Source: CALODP01 sp942492055
GTDB lineage: Bacteria; Bacteroidota; Ignavibacteria; Ignavibacteriales; Melioribacteraceae
Assembly: GCA_942492055.1 (NCBI GenBank)
Contig: CALODP010000002.1
Span: 310,001-374,000, forward strand
Direction: 5' to 3'
Length of the DNA stretch: 64,000 nucleotides
Numbering within the stretch: position 1 is the first letter of the stretch; each line of letters starts with the position of its first letter. Of the stretch, positions 17,683 to 25,773 are shown one piece after another. A model generated the notes under the pieces. The model searched no databases. It was not told the origin of the DNA and was given only the letters and a program-made list of their open reading frames with translations. The position numbers were made by a program, and so were the translations under genes.

Positions 17683-18537
17683 TTGATAAAAAAACTTTTT
17701 GCATTTGTATTAATGCCTTTTTCAAAGACATTTGAAGATGTATATAAATTAGGTATACAAGAAGCAGCCACCGAAGTCGGTATTAAAGCTGAGCGATTAG
17801 ATGATCAAATATTTGATGGCAATATGCTGGATAAAATTTATCAAGAAATTGACAGCGCAGATATAATAATCGCTGATATGTCAGATAGAAATCCAAATGT
17901 ATTTTATGAAGTTGGGTATGCCGATGCTCGCAATAAATTGATAATATTGCTTACTTCAAAAAGTGAAGATATCCCTTTTGATTTGTTGCATCGTCCGCAT
18001 ATAATTTATAATGGATCAATTACACATCTCAGAGAAGAATTAACTGAGAGACTAAATTGGGCAAAGAAAGAAGTATTGAGAAGGGACACACAACCGTTAC
18101 TTACAAAAATAAAAATTAAGTCACATTGGATTAATCGTAATACAAATGATGACACAGCCGTTGTTAATCTAAGCGTTGAGCTTCATAATATTTCTGAAAA
18201 ACCAATAACAGATATTCATTCCTTATTTATGTACAGTGGTAAAGGATGGCATGTTGTGTTTGATGAAAAAAAATGCAAAACAACTGACTCCGACATTACA
18301 CCATTTAGTACTAGGCATATTATTAAACCGGATTTTAATTTAGTGCCACCAAAGGATTGGTTACCAATTGATATCACTATGAAAAAAGTAATGGCAGCTG
18401 ATTGGAGGGATGAGGAACGAAAAGATAAATATGATTTGGATGGCTTGTTAAGATTTGTTGTTCACATAGATAAAAATTCTTTTTCAACTGAAGAGAGAAT
18501 GACAATATCAGTTGAGTGGGACGAATTACCATTTTAG
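17683..18537 (+). CDS. Nucleoside deoxyribosyltransferase-like protein (cassette-borne)
   Basis: A 284-residue protein that must start at TTG 17683, since the nearby ATG is out of frame; AGGA lies seven bases upstream. The first 110 residues show a deoxyribosyltransferase/TIR-like Rossmannoid pattern: VLMPFSKTFEDVYKLGI (10-25), SADIIIADMSDRNPNVFYEV (58-77) with Glu76 as a candidate catalytic residue, then ARNKLIILLT. A beta-rich C-terminal domain (about 120-284) is unrecognised. Proteins of this class occur in nucleotide-based immunity and phage-defence modules. It is the last gene of the series, bounded by GTTATAC (17653) and GTATAAC (18545). Confidence 0.72.
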   Translation: MIKKLFAFVLMPFSKTFEDVYKLGIQEAATEVGIKAERLDDQIFDGNMLDKIYQEIDSADIIIADMSDRNPNVFYEVGYADARNKLIILLTSKSEDIPFDLLHRPHIIYNGSITHLREELTERLNWAKKEVLRRDTQPLLTKIKIKSHWINRNTNDDTAVVNLSVELHNISEKPITDIHSLFMYSGKGWHVVFDEKKCKTTDSDITPFSTRHIIKPDFNLVPPKDWLPIDITMKKVMAADWRDEERKDKYDLDGLLRFVVHIDKNSFSTEERMTISVEWDELPF

Positions 18538-18544
18538 AAATTAC

Positions 18545-18551
18545 GTATAAC
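18545..18551. other. Terminal R'' box of the last cassette (GTATAAC)
   Basis: GTATAAC is the exact reverse complement of GTTATAC at 17653-17659, as expected for the two ends of one cassette. No matching right arm was found after it, so the last attC has been lost or interrupted and the series ends here. Confidence 0.6.
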
Positions 18552-19066
18552 CCATAACAAAGGTTCTTAAAAAGAAAAAAAATAAATACCACTCCACGCA
18601 AAAAGAGAAAAATTAAGTGCTCCCGTAAGAGTAGGAATAATATTAATAATAACACTATTGGTTGTCTTTGATTTCTAATAACGGGTTCGGTTTCCGGGCA
18701 GTGGAGTTGTACCTGTAATACCTAAATCGAAAAGCCCTTTTGGATAGAAGTAATTATACGACATCAAAGCCAAATTGCAGAAAGATAATCCGCAAGATTA
18801 TAACAAGCTTGCGGAATGACTGAAATGAATATCATGCTTGGAATAACATAAAAACTTAATAGCAAGCTTACTATGACAAGCTGTGACATCGAGCTATGAC
18901 ATAGTAATTTATCTAACCGAATATTATTGCGAATAAACCCATTTCTATGAATGATATATCATTCACCAATCCCGATTTAGCCCCTTAATGAATGATATCT
19001 CATGCAAAACATCCCCTTAAAATGTAATTCCCAAAATCGTCTCCTATCTCCCAAGTGTCCTATGCA
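18552..19066. other. Intergenic region with Rhs scrap and dispersed repeat
   Basis: No credible gene. The 30 bases at 18772-18801, encoding QKDNPQDY in Rhs frame, are identical to 8486-8515 at the start of Rhs remnant 1. The 57-bp dispersed repeat seen at 11139 recurs at 18904-18961, with partial copies of its GAATGATAT end just after. These tie this stretch to the Rhs region by repeated duplication. Confidence 0.6.
18904..18961. repeat. 57-bp dispersed repeat, copy 2
   Basis: Copy of 11139-11195 in the same orientation, running from TAGTAATTTATCTAACCG to TATGAATGATATATC with scattered substitutions. Confidence 0.7.
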
Positions 19067-19276
19067 GAGAGCTTTACTCCGGAAATCATAACTCCCATCT
19101 AAATAATCGCAACTCCTACTCCGAAAATGGCAACTCCTACCAAAAAAATCGCAACTCCTACTCCGGAAATGGCAACTCCCACCAAAAAAATCGTGACTCC
19201 TACTCCGGGAATGGCAACTCCTACCAAAATAATCATGACTCCTACTTCGAAAATGGCAACTCCCAAAAATAATCTC
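19067..19276. repeat. 21-bp tandem repeat, ten units
   Basis: Units start at 19067, 19088, 19109 and so on at exact 21-base spacing to about 19276. Two unit types alternate: GCAACTCCTACTCCGRAAATG and the type with CTACCAAAAAAATC, giving a higher-order period of 42. One frame reads as heptapeptides (ATPTKKI, ATPTPEM), which follows from the 21-base period. I see no ribosome site or context for a gene. Confidence 0.92.
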
Positions 19277-19321
19277 ATGATTAGAGCCCTATCCAGTCCT
19301 CCAAACGTCCCGCCACCATTC

Positions 19322-19463
19322 GCTCTTGTTCTTCTCAGTGTTCTCAGTGCCCTCAGTGGTTCTGCTCTTGTTCTTCTCAGTGTTCTCAGTGCCCTCTGTG
19401 GTTTTGTCCTTGTTCTTCTCAGTGTGCTCGGTGCCCTCTGTGGTTTGTCGCCCTTGTTCTGGT
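19322..19463. repeat. 42-bp tandem repeat, block 1
   Basis: Units beginning GCTCTTGTTCTTCTCAGTG start at 19322, 19364 and 19406, exactly 42 bases apart, and continue imperfectly. The complementary strand reads ACCACAGAGGGCACTGAGAA, a low-complexity motif that I recall from many unrelated environmental genomes; peptides such as NHRGHREH come from it. Confidence 0.85.
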
Positions 19464-19470
19464 CACTGAG

Positions 19471-19520
19471 CTTGCTGCAAGCCAGGCTTTTGACTGGTTG
19501 AAAACCAGGCTTTTGACTGG
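19471..19520. repeat. CCAGGC/GACTGG repeat pair
   Basis: Two tandem copies of the type TTGAAAACCAGGCTTTTGAC followed by TGG. Other copies lie at 12513-12561, 12679-12724 and 20281-20316. Each contains a weak CCAG...CTGG palindrome and usually sits next to a CTCAGTG-type repeat, so the two travel together. Confidence 0.7.
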
Positions 19521-19523
19521 TCG

Positions 19524-19701
19524 AAGTGTTCTCAGTGTTCTCGGTGCCCTCTGTGGTTTTGCCCTTGTTCTTCTCTGTGTGCTCGGTGCTCTCCGTGGTT
19601 TGTCGCTCTTGTTCTTCTCTGTGTCCTCCGTGTCCTCAGTGGTTTTGCCCTTGTTCTTCTCCGTGTCCTCCGTGTCCTCTGTGGTTCTGCCCTTGTTCTG
19701 G
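19524..19701. repeat. 42-bp tandem repeat, block 2
   Basis: About four more units of the CTCAGTG/CCTCTGTGGTT repeat, with substitutions (CTCTGTGTCCTCCGTGTCCT). Both strands have long open frames because the period is a multiple of three, but they overlap each other and carry no gene signals. Confidence 0.8.
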
Positions 19702-19744
19702 TCACTGTCGTAGATCCGGCCTTTGCCGGGAGCCTGCCGAAGTG

Positions 19745-20160
19745 CGGAATCGTTCCGACACCCTTCGGAATCGTCCCGCCCCTCACCGGAATCGTTCCGC
19801 CCCTCTCGGAAACGTCCCGCCCCTCTCGGAAACGTCCCGCCCCTCACCGGAATCGTTCCGCCCCTCACCGGAATCGTTCCGCCCCTCTCGGAAACGTCCC
19901 GCCCCTCACCGGAATCGTTCCGCCACTCACCGGAAACGTTCCGCCACTCACCGGAATCGTTCCGCCACCCTTCGGAATCGTCCCGACACCCTTCGGAATC
20001 GTTCCGACACTCTTCGGAATCGTTCCGACACTCTTCGGAATCGTTCCGACACTCACCGGAATCATTCCGCCACCCTTCGGAAACGTTCTGCCCCCTTCGG
20101 AAACATTCCGACACCCTTCGGAAACATTCCGACACTCACCGGAATCATTCCGCCACCCTT
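19745..20160. repeat. Tandem array of palindromic 20-21 bp units, about 20 copies
   Basis: Units start with CGGAA at 19745, 19766, 19787, 19808, 19828, 19849, 19869, 19889, 19910 and then every 20-21 bases to 20140. Each unit holds a 13-base near-palindrome, CGGAA-NNN-TTCCG or its TCCCG variant, and a spacer such as CCACCCTT or CCCCTCAC. GC content is far above the surroundings. A single related unit (AACGTCCCGCCACCATTCGC) lies at 19305-19324, before the 42-bp block, suggesting the array expanded from one unit inside that block. Frames through it encode heptads like RNDSEEC; I do not treat these as genes. Confidence 0.92.
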
Positions 20161-20272
20161 CGCCCTTGTTCTTCTCAGTGTTCTCAGTGCTCTCCGTGGT
20201 TTGTCGCTCTTGTTCTTCTCTGTGTTCTCGGTGCCCTCTGTGGTTTTGCCCTTGTTCTTCTCAGTGGTTCTA
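20161..20272. repeat. 42-bp tandem repeat, block 3
   Basis: Between two and three further units of the CTCAGTGTTCTCAGTG type, directly abutting the palindromic array and followed by one more CCAGGC/GACTGG copy at 20281-20316. The remaining bases up to 20433 contain only the upstream region of the TrmO-like gene. Confidence 0.8.
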
Positions 20273-20433
20273 AGCGTGGTTGCTGACTGGTTGAAAACCA
20301 GGCTACTGACTGGCCGAAATACCTACGCTCCACTGAAGTTGCACATCGGAATTTAATAAATAGCAAGAAATGTCAAACATTGCGGAATACTCTCCGCTAG
20401 ATTTGTGATGTTGCTAAACCAAACGGGGGTAAA

Positions 20434-20886
20434 ATGGAATTCAAAATCAGAAGCATCGGTAAGATAGTTAAATCCGCGACCGGAAATCATCTTGAGATAG
20501 ATGAGGAATATTTGGGTGGTTTGCTTGAGCTTAAGCACTACGATTATATTCATGTTTATTGGTGGGCGCGTGATTTCGATAAACCGGAACATCGCTCATT
20601 GATGCAAGTCCCTATCCCTTATGCCAAAGGGGATGTTATAGCCGGAGTATTCGCCTGCCGAAGCCCCGAGCGTCCTAATCTTATTATGGATACGGTTTGC
20701 AAAGTGCGGGGAGTAAACGAGAAGAAAGGGAAAATATTTATCGAAAATATCGACGCTTTCCCCGATACACCGATTATCGATATCAAACCTTATCTCAATT
20801 GTGTGGATAGAGTTAAAAAGAGTAAAGTACCGAAATGGTTCCCATCCGAATGGGGGGAATGGATGCATGAAAAGGGGATATGTTAA
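20434..20886 (+). CDS. TrmO/TsaA-like tRNA methyltransferase
   Basis: A 150-residue protein of the UPF0066 (TsaA/YaeB, TrmO) family. Family marks are the N-terminal strand FKIRSIGKI, the central SPERPNLIMDTVCKV (SAM-binding beta-barrel signature S-P-x-R-P-N) and DIKPYLNCVD near the end. TrmO methylates N6 of threonylcarbamoyladenosine-37 in certain tRNAs. This is a short single-domain version, so its substrate may differ. It ends one base before the ATG of the UvrA-like gene, so the two are probably co-transcribed. Confidence 0.8.
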   Translation: MEFKIRSIGKIVKSATGNHLEIDEEYLGGLLELKHYDYIHVYWWARDFDKPEHRSLMQVPIPYAKGDVIAGVFACRSPERPNLIMDTVCKVRGVNEKKGKIFIENIDAFPDTPIIDIKPYLNCVDRVKKSKVPKWFPSEWGEWMHEKGIC

Positions 20887-20887
20887 A

Positions 20888-23143
20888 ATGAACGGAAATA
20901 TTATCATCAAAGGGGCGAGAGCTCATAATCTCAAAAATGTTTCTCTCGAAATACCTAAAGGGAAAATAGTAGTATTTACGGGAGTATCCGGTTCGGGAAA
21001 GTCGTCACTGGTTTTCGATACAATCTATTCCGAATCGCAGCGACAATTGATCGATACATTTTCCTCCTTTGCCAGAAGCAGAATGCCGAAGCTAACTAGG
21101 CCGGATGTTGATGAGATCAAAAACATCTCCACCGCTATCGTGATCGATCAAAAGAGGATGGGGAGAAATTTAAGAAGCACTGTTGGAACAGCCACTGAGC
21201 TTAGTACATATCTTCGCCTCCTATATTCTCGGTGCGGCGATAAGTTTATCGGACCTTCCTATTGTTTCGGTTTCAATCATCCGCAGGGAATGTGTCCCGA
21301 ATGCAAAGGGGTCGGGAAAAGAATCCGCGCTAATGTCGATTCTCTGATTAATTGGGATAACTCAATCAGAGAAGGGGCAATTAACTATCCCGATTATAAA
21401 GTAGGGGGATGGAACTGGCGCGAAATGATGGCAATGAATCTGTTCGATGTGGATAAGAAGCTGAAAGACTATTCCGAAGATGAGTTGAATAATTTCCTCC
21501 ATACCAAAGGAATCCCGATCGAAAGAGAGCACGGGGGAGGAACATATTCCAAAAACTACGAGGGAGTTATTCGTCGCCTCGAACGTTTGCATCTTTCCAA
21601 AAGTGACGGGCGCTTATCCAAAGGAAGAAAGAACGCTTACGAAAAACATTTCATCGAGCAGACATGCGATGTTTGCGACGGAACCAGATTGAATTTCCTT
21701 GCCCGATCCGTGAAGATAAACGGAAAGGATATTAGCCAATTATCCGATATGGAATTGACCGACCTTCATAGTTTTCTGAAAGAAGTTGACGGAGAAATTG
21801 CCCGCCCGATTGTGAGTAAGATGCTCGGCATGCTTTCCCATCTGATTGATATTGGCGTAGGGTATCTCTCGTTGAACAGAACCGTTTCAACTCTTTCGGG
21901 GGGAGAGAGTCAACGTGTTAAGATGGCGCGCCAGCTCGATTGCGATCTGGTGGATATGATGTATGTGATGGATGAGCCTTCGATAGGGCTTCATCCTCGT
22001 GATACGGAAAGACTACTAAATCTTCTCTGTAAGCTACGTGATAAGGGGAATACGATTCTCGTAGTAGAGCACGATCCGGAGATAATAAAATCTGCGGAGT
22101 GGATTGTTGATATCGGACCTAAGGCGGGAGTTCGTGGTGGTGAAGTGGTTTTCAACGGCAAAGCGGATGAAATAACCTTTTCGGATAGCATTACCGGAAA
22201 ATATCTCCAATCGGTCGAAAAGATTTCTACTGATCGTAAGGAGTTTGAAGATTGGTTTTCCCTGGAAAATGTAACGGTGAATAATCTTAAAAATGTTTCC
22301 GTTAAAATCCCGAAAGGAGTTTTAACCTGCGTTACCGGAGTTGCCGGTTCGGGGAAGAGTAGTTTGATAAATGAATATTTCGTGAAGAAAAGCAAAGAAT
22401 GTGTTGTAATAGATCAGAGCCCGATCGGCGCGAATGTAAGATCCAACCCGGCTACATACATTGGCATTTTCGATCTGATAAGAAAAGAGTTCGCGCGAGT
22501 CTCGGGAGAATCGGCAGCGCTATTCAGCTTCAATTCGGAAGGGGCATGCCCGAAGTGTAACGGGAAAGGGTATGTGGAAGTAGAGATGAGTTTTATGGAT
22601 GAAATTCATATAACATGCGACGAATGCGAAGGGAAAAGATATCGGGAAGAAGTTCTGGAATATCAATATAACGGAAAGAATATCTTCGATGTTCTCAATA
22701 TGACGGTGAACCAGGCATACGAGTTTTTCGATCATAAAGAGATAAGACGCAGACTAGAGATACTTGTCGAGGTTGGTTTGGGATATCTCGGAATAGGTCA
22801 ACCGTTGTCAACTCTCTCCGGCGGGGAAGCTCAAAGAATAAAACTTGCCTCGGAGCTACACAAAAGGGGGAACGTCTACGTTCTTGACGAACCAACCACC
22901 GGCTTACACATGGCCGATATAGAAAGATTGGTTGGGATCATCAAAAAGTTGGTTAATAATGATAACACAGTAGTTGTAATTGAGCATAATCTCGATGTAA
23001 TAAAGCACGCCGATTGGATTATCGATATGGGGCCGGAAGGAGGCGTCAAAGGGGGAAAAGTAATCTTTGAAGGAACTCCCGAGAATTTGGCCCTTTGCGA
23101 GCAGAGCTATACCGGAAGATTTTTAAGAAGTTATTTGAATTAA
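20888..23143 (+). CDS. Short UvrA-like ABC ATPase (UvrA paralogue)
   Basis: I start at ATG 20888, directly after the TrmO-like stop, giving 751 residues; a longer frame exists only inside the previous gene. There are two ABC ATPase modules: Walker A GVSGSGKS (32-39) and GVAGSGKS, signatures LSGGESQRVKMA and LSGGEAQRIKLA, Walker B VMDEPSIGL and VLDEPTTGL. Zinc-binding CPECKG/CDVCDG and CPKCNG/CDECEG pairs are present, as in UvrA. Housekeeping UvrA has about 940 residues, so this is the shorter paralogue class linked to DNA-damaging drug resistance. Whether it cooperates with UvrB is uncertain. Confidence 0.88.
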   Translation: MNGNIIIKGARAHNLKNVSLEIPKGKIVVFTGVSGSGKSSLVFDTIYSESQRQLIDTFSSFARSRMPKLTRPDVDEIKNISTAIVIDQKRMGRNLRSTVGTATELSTYLRLLYSRCGDKFIGPSYCFGFNHPQGMCPECKGVGKRIRANVDSLINWDNSIREGAINYPDYKVGGWNWREMMAMNLFDVDKKLKDYSEDELNNFLHTKGIPIEREHGGGTYSKNYEGVIRRLERLHLSKSDGRLSKGRKNAYEKHFIEQTCDVCDGTRLNFLARSVKINGKDISQLSDMELTDLHSFLKEVDGEIARPIVSKMLGMLSHLIDIGVGYLSLNRTVSTLSGGESQRVKMARQLDCDLVDMMYVMDEPSIGLHPRDTERLLNLLCKLRDKGNTILVVEHDPEIIKSAEWIVDIGPKAGVRGGEVVFNGKADEITFSDSITGKYLQSVEKISTDRKEFEDWFSLENVTVNNLKNVSVKIPKGVLTCVTGVAGSGKSSLINEYFVKKSKECVVIDQSPIGANVRSNPATYIGIFDLIRKEFARVSGESAALFSFNSEGACPKCNGKGYVEVEMSFMDEIHITCDECEGKRYREEVLEYQYNGKNIFDVLNMTVNQAYEFFDHKEIRRRLEILVEVGLGYLGIGQPLSTLSGGEAQRIKLASELHKRGNVYVLDEPTTGLHMADIERLVGIIKKLVNNDNTVVVIEHNLDVIKHADWIIDMGPEGGVKGGKVIFEGTPENLALCEQSYTGRFLRSYLN

Positions 23144-23151
23144 GGTACTTA

Positions 23152-23193
23152 AAGGTTACCTGTGAAGAATTGTACTTTCTTCGAGGTAACCTT
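23152..23193 (+). terminator. Long inverted repeat after the UvrA-like gene
   Basis: AAGGTTACC (23152-23160) pairs with GGTAACCTT (23185-23193), and inside it GAAGAA pairs with TTCTTC, making a nearly continuous hairpin. It starts nine bases after the stop codon. No T-run follows, so it may be a transcript end structure rather than a classic terminator. Confidence 0.45.
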
Positions 23194-23469
23194 GATTGCC
23201 ATACTCCTTTCCCTGATTATCGAAAAAAACTTAAATACTTTCCGCAATTTTGTCTTTACCTTCTTAAATTAGTAGTTGGGATTCGGGGGAGTTTGTTTAA
23301 TTCCTTAATTCATGCTAACATTGCAAAAAGATCTCGTTTTAATCTTAATAGTTTGGATTTACGAAGAGAATAATGTAATATTGCCCGGTTTGTTTTTAAT
23401 GGCATTCCATATTCGAATAAACGGAAGAATTCCCGAAGATAAAATAAAAGTTGAAAATAGGAATTTGAT
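23194..23469. other. Spacer before the DNA methyltransferase
   Basis: AT-rich; no gene supported. Short open frames of 70-90 codons cross it but show no start-site signals or recognisable sequence. The promoter of the methyltransferase-xseAB-dxs group probably lies here. Confidence 0.3.
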
Positions 23470-24342
23470 TTGGCAAATAAAGAGCAAAAATATATCGATT
23501 GCGGAGAAAGAGGAAAGTTCAGTTTAAGAAATAAGCTTAATGAGTTGACAGGGAAAGAGTGGATTAAGTTTACAAAGTCCTGGTTTATTCATCGTCCCCC
23601 CAGAAGGAATGAGGAAGAGATCCTTCATCCCGCAAAATATCCGGAATCGTTAGTCGAAGAGTTTATCCGCTTTTTTACCAAATCAAACGAGTGGGTTTTT
23701 GATCCTTTTCTCGGTACGGCATCAACATTAATTGCCGCGGGGAGAAATAATCGCAACGCTGTTGGGGTAGAGATCAATCCGAAATATTTCGAAACGAGTA
23801 GCAATAGAATAGAAAATGAGGAGTTTAAGAATGATATTATTCCACTCCTCGGTTCTTCTTCGAATCTTAAGCAATTGCTAAGGGAACAAGGATTGGAAGA
23901 GAGAGTTTTCGATTTTGTTGTAACTTCTCCGCCGTATTGGAACCAACTCGAGAGAAATTCCATTCGACAGAAAAACAGATTGGACAAAGGACTCGATACT
24001 AAATATTCCTCAAATCCGAATGATATCGGTAACGAGGAAGATTATCATAAATTTTTGGAGCTACAGTCGCAGATTTTTGACCAGGTTTATGACATTACAA
24101 AAGAGGGTGGTTATTTGACAATAATCACCAACAACATATATTGTGATGGTAAACTTTACCCTTTGGCTTATGACACTGCCATTGAGCTTACAAAGCGTGG
24201 GGATAAAAGCTGGGTAATGAAAGATGAGAAAATATGGCTCCAGGATGATAAGCCTCTTATCGCGTTGGGTGTTAATAATGCGTGGGTAGGGAACAGACAT
24301 CACCAATATTGTTTGATTTTCAGGAAAGAGAAAAGGAAATAG
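23470..24342 (+). CDS. Solitary DNA methyltransferase (N4-cytosine/N6-adenine type)
   Basis: A 290-residue class I methyltransferase. It shows HPAKYPESLVEEF (motif X-like), DPFLGTAST (motif I, 78-86), GVEINPKY (motif II) and TSPPYWNQL (motif IV, 152-160). SPPY is the catalytic motif of N4-cytosine and some N6-adenine enzymes. The start is TTG 23470, as no ATG upstream of the conserved FSLRNKLNELTGKEW segment is in frame. No restriction endonuclease is nearby, so it is a solitary enzyme, possibly regulatory or a remnant. Its stop lies four bases before xseA, which suggests an operon. Confidence 0.85.
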   Translation: MANKEQKYIDCGERGKFSLRNKLNELTGKEWIKFTKSWFIHRPPRRNEEEILHPAKYPESLVEEFIRFFTKSNEWVFDPFLGTASTLIAAGRNNRNAVGVEINPKYFETSSNRIENEEFKNDIIPLLGSSSNLKQLLREQGLEERVFDFVVTSPPYWNQLERNSIRQKNRLDKGLDTKYSSNPNDIGNEEDYHKFLELQSQIFDQVYDITKEGGYLTIITNNIYCDGKLYPLAYDTAIELTKRGDKSWVMKDEKIWLQDDKPLIALGVNNAWVGNRHHQYCLIFRKEKRK

Positions 24343-24346
24343 CAGA

Positions 24347-25540
24347 GTGCCCGATTTATTCGATCAATCCGAGGAAATATTAAGTGTTTCGGAATTAACC
24401 AAAGAGATAAAAATTACTCTCGAAGAAGGGTTCTCTTCCCTGAGAGTTGTAGGGGAAATTTCGAACTTCAAGGCGCACTATTCCGGTCATTGGTATTTTA
24501 CATTAAAAGATTCCGGCGCGCAAATAAACTGTACGATGTGGAAAGGGGTAAATAATTACGTATTCTTCACTCCGCAAGATGGGATGAAAGTTGTAATAAC
24601 CGGAAGACTTTCCGTTTATCCGCCGCGTGGTACTTATCAGCTCGATGTCCGCTCAATGAAACACGCCGGTGAAGGTGAATTGCAAATAGCTTTCGAAAAA
24701 CTGAAGAAGAAATTATCCGACGAAGGACTATTCCGACAAGAAACAAAGCAGCCGATACCAAGATTTCCAGAAAAGATTGGGATAGTAACCGCAATAGACG
24801 GAGCTGCGCTAAAGGATATGATTAATGTGGCGAGTCGTCGTTTTCCTCTGACTGAGCTTGTTGTAGCTGCAAGCAAAGTTCAAGGAGAAGGGGCTGCTGC
24901 TACAATAGTTAAGGGAATAGAAGAGCTAAGTAAAAGAGATGATATAGATGTAATGATTGTCGGAAGAGGTGGTGGTTCTCTGGAAGATCTTTGGGCTTTT
25001 AACGAGGAAGAAGTAGCCAGAGCAATATTCGCCTCCCGTATCCCGATTATCAGCGGAGTAGGACATGAAATAGATTTTACAATTGCCGATTTCGTAGCGG
25101 ATTTTCGAGCTCCAACTCCTTCTGCTGCGATGGAACTGGCTACACCCGATAAGGATGAAATCTTTGCCTTTATAGATGATTTTTCCTATACTAACACGAA
25201 CAAAATCTTCGAAATTATTCGGGATAAGAAAGAATTAGTAGAACGACTAATCAATTCTTACGGATTCAGAAAACCGGATGAGATAATTAAATATAGGGCA
25301 CAGATTGTTGATAATCTGATTTACAGAATTGAGAATTCGATTTCCTCGATAGTACGCGAAAATAATAATAAGTTGGATTTGCTTAAAGCTAATATCAAAA
25401 CCTTCGATATAAATAGCACTTTGCAAAAAGGATTTGTTTTGGTTCATCAAGAAGGCAAGATTGTAAAGAGAGCCAGTGACTTCGAAAGAACCAAAAACAC
25501 TAAACTTAAGTTTTATGATAATGAAGTGAGCATAGACTAA
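24347..25540 (+). CDS. xseA: Exodeoxyribonuclease VII large subunit
   Basis: A 397-residue XseA. The N-terminal OB-fold (LRVVGEISNFKAHYSGHWYFTLKD) binds single-stranded DNA; the catalytic core follows with IGIVTAIDGAALKDM, VMIVGRGGGSLEDLWAFNEE and ISGVGHEIDFTIADFVADFRAPTPSAA. The C-terminal helical part leads to the QKGFVLVH element. The enzyme degrades single-stranded DNA with the XseB subunit. Start is GTG 24347. The stop codon overlaps the xseB start (TAATG), so the two are translationally coupled. Confidence 0.97.
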   Translation: MPDLFDQSEEILSVSELTKEIKITLEEGFSSLRVVGEISNFKAHYSGHWYFTLKDSGAQINCTMWKGVNNYVFFTPQDGMKVVITGRLSVYPPRGTYQLDVRSMKHAGEGELQIAFEKLKKKLSDEGLFRQETKQPIPRFPEKIGIVTAIDGAALKDMINVASRRFPLTELVVAASKVQGEGAAATIVKGIEELSKRDDIDVMIVGRGGGSLEDLWAFNEEEVARAIFASRIPIISGVGHEIDFTIADFVADFRAPTPSAAMELATPDKDEIFAFIDDFSYTNTNKIFEIIRDKKELVERLINSYGFRKPDEIIKYRAQIVDNLIYRIENSISSIVRENNNKLDLLKANIKTFDINSTLQKGFVLVHQEGKIVKRASDFERTKNTKLKFYDNEVSID

Positions 25541-25749
25541 TGGCCAAAAAGAAAAATACATTTGAGGATTCCCTAAAAAGACTACAAGAGATCTCGGAAT
25601 TGTTGGATAATGAAGAGATCGGATTGGAAGACTCCATAAAGCTATATGAAGAGGGAATCAAGCTAACCAAAGAATGTTACGGAAAATTATCCGAAGCGGA
25701 ACTAAAAGTAACCGAACTCAAAAAGGAACTTAATTCGGAAGCGGAATAA
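25540..25749 (+). CDS. xseB: Exodeoxyribonuclease VII small subunit
   Basis: A 69-residue helical-hairpin protein with the family pattern FEDSLKRLQEISELLDNEEI, GLEDSIKLYEEGIKL and a C-terminal helix. Several copies bind each XseA subunit. It begins with the ATG that shares a base with the xseA stop and is followed 24 bases later by dxs, an arrangement common in bacteria. Confidence 0.95.
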   Translation: MAKKKNTFEDSLKRLQEISELLDNEEIGLEDSIKLYEEGIKLTKECYGKLSEAELKVTELKKELNSEAE

Positions 25750-25773
25750 TTTCGGTAATTCAAGGAAAATGAA

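Noticed and set aside
19745..20160. Possible CRISPR array
   Set aside because: Units are contiguous 20-21 mers with only short similar spacers; there are no unique spacers of 30 bases and no cas genes in the window.
19419..20356. Long open frames on both strands through the repeat arrays (up to about 275 codons)
   Set aside because: The 21- and 42-base periods keep all frames open, the frames overlap on both strands, composition is low-complexity, and no ribosome sites or family matches are visible.
20801..20887. Upstream extension of the UvrA-like protein
   Set aside because: It lies inside the TrmO-like gene in another frame; the ATG at 20888 directly after that stop fits the conserved start.
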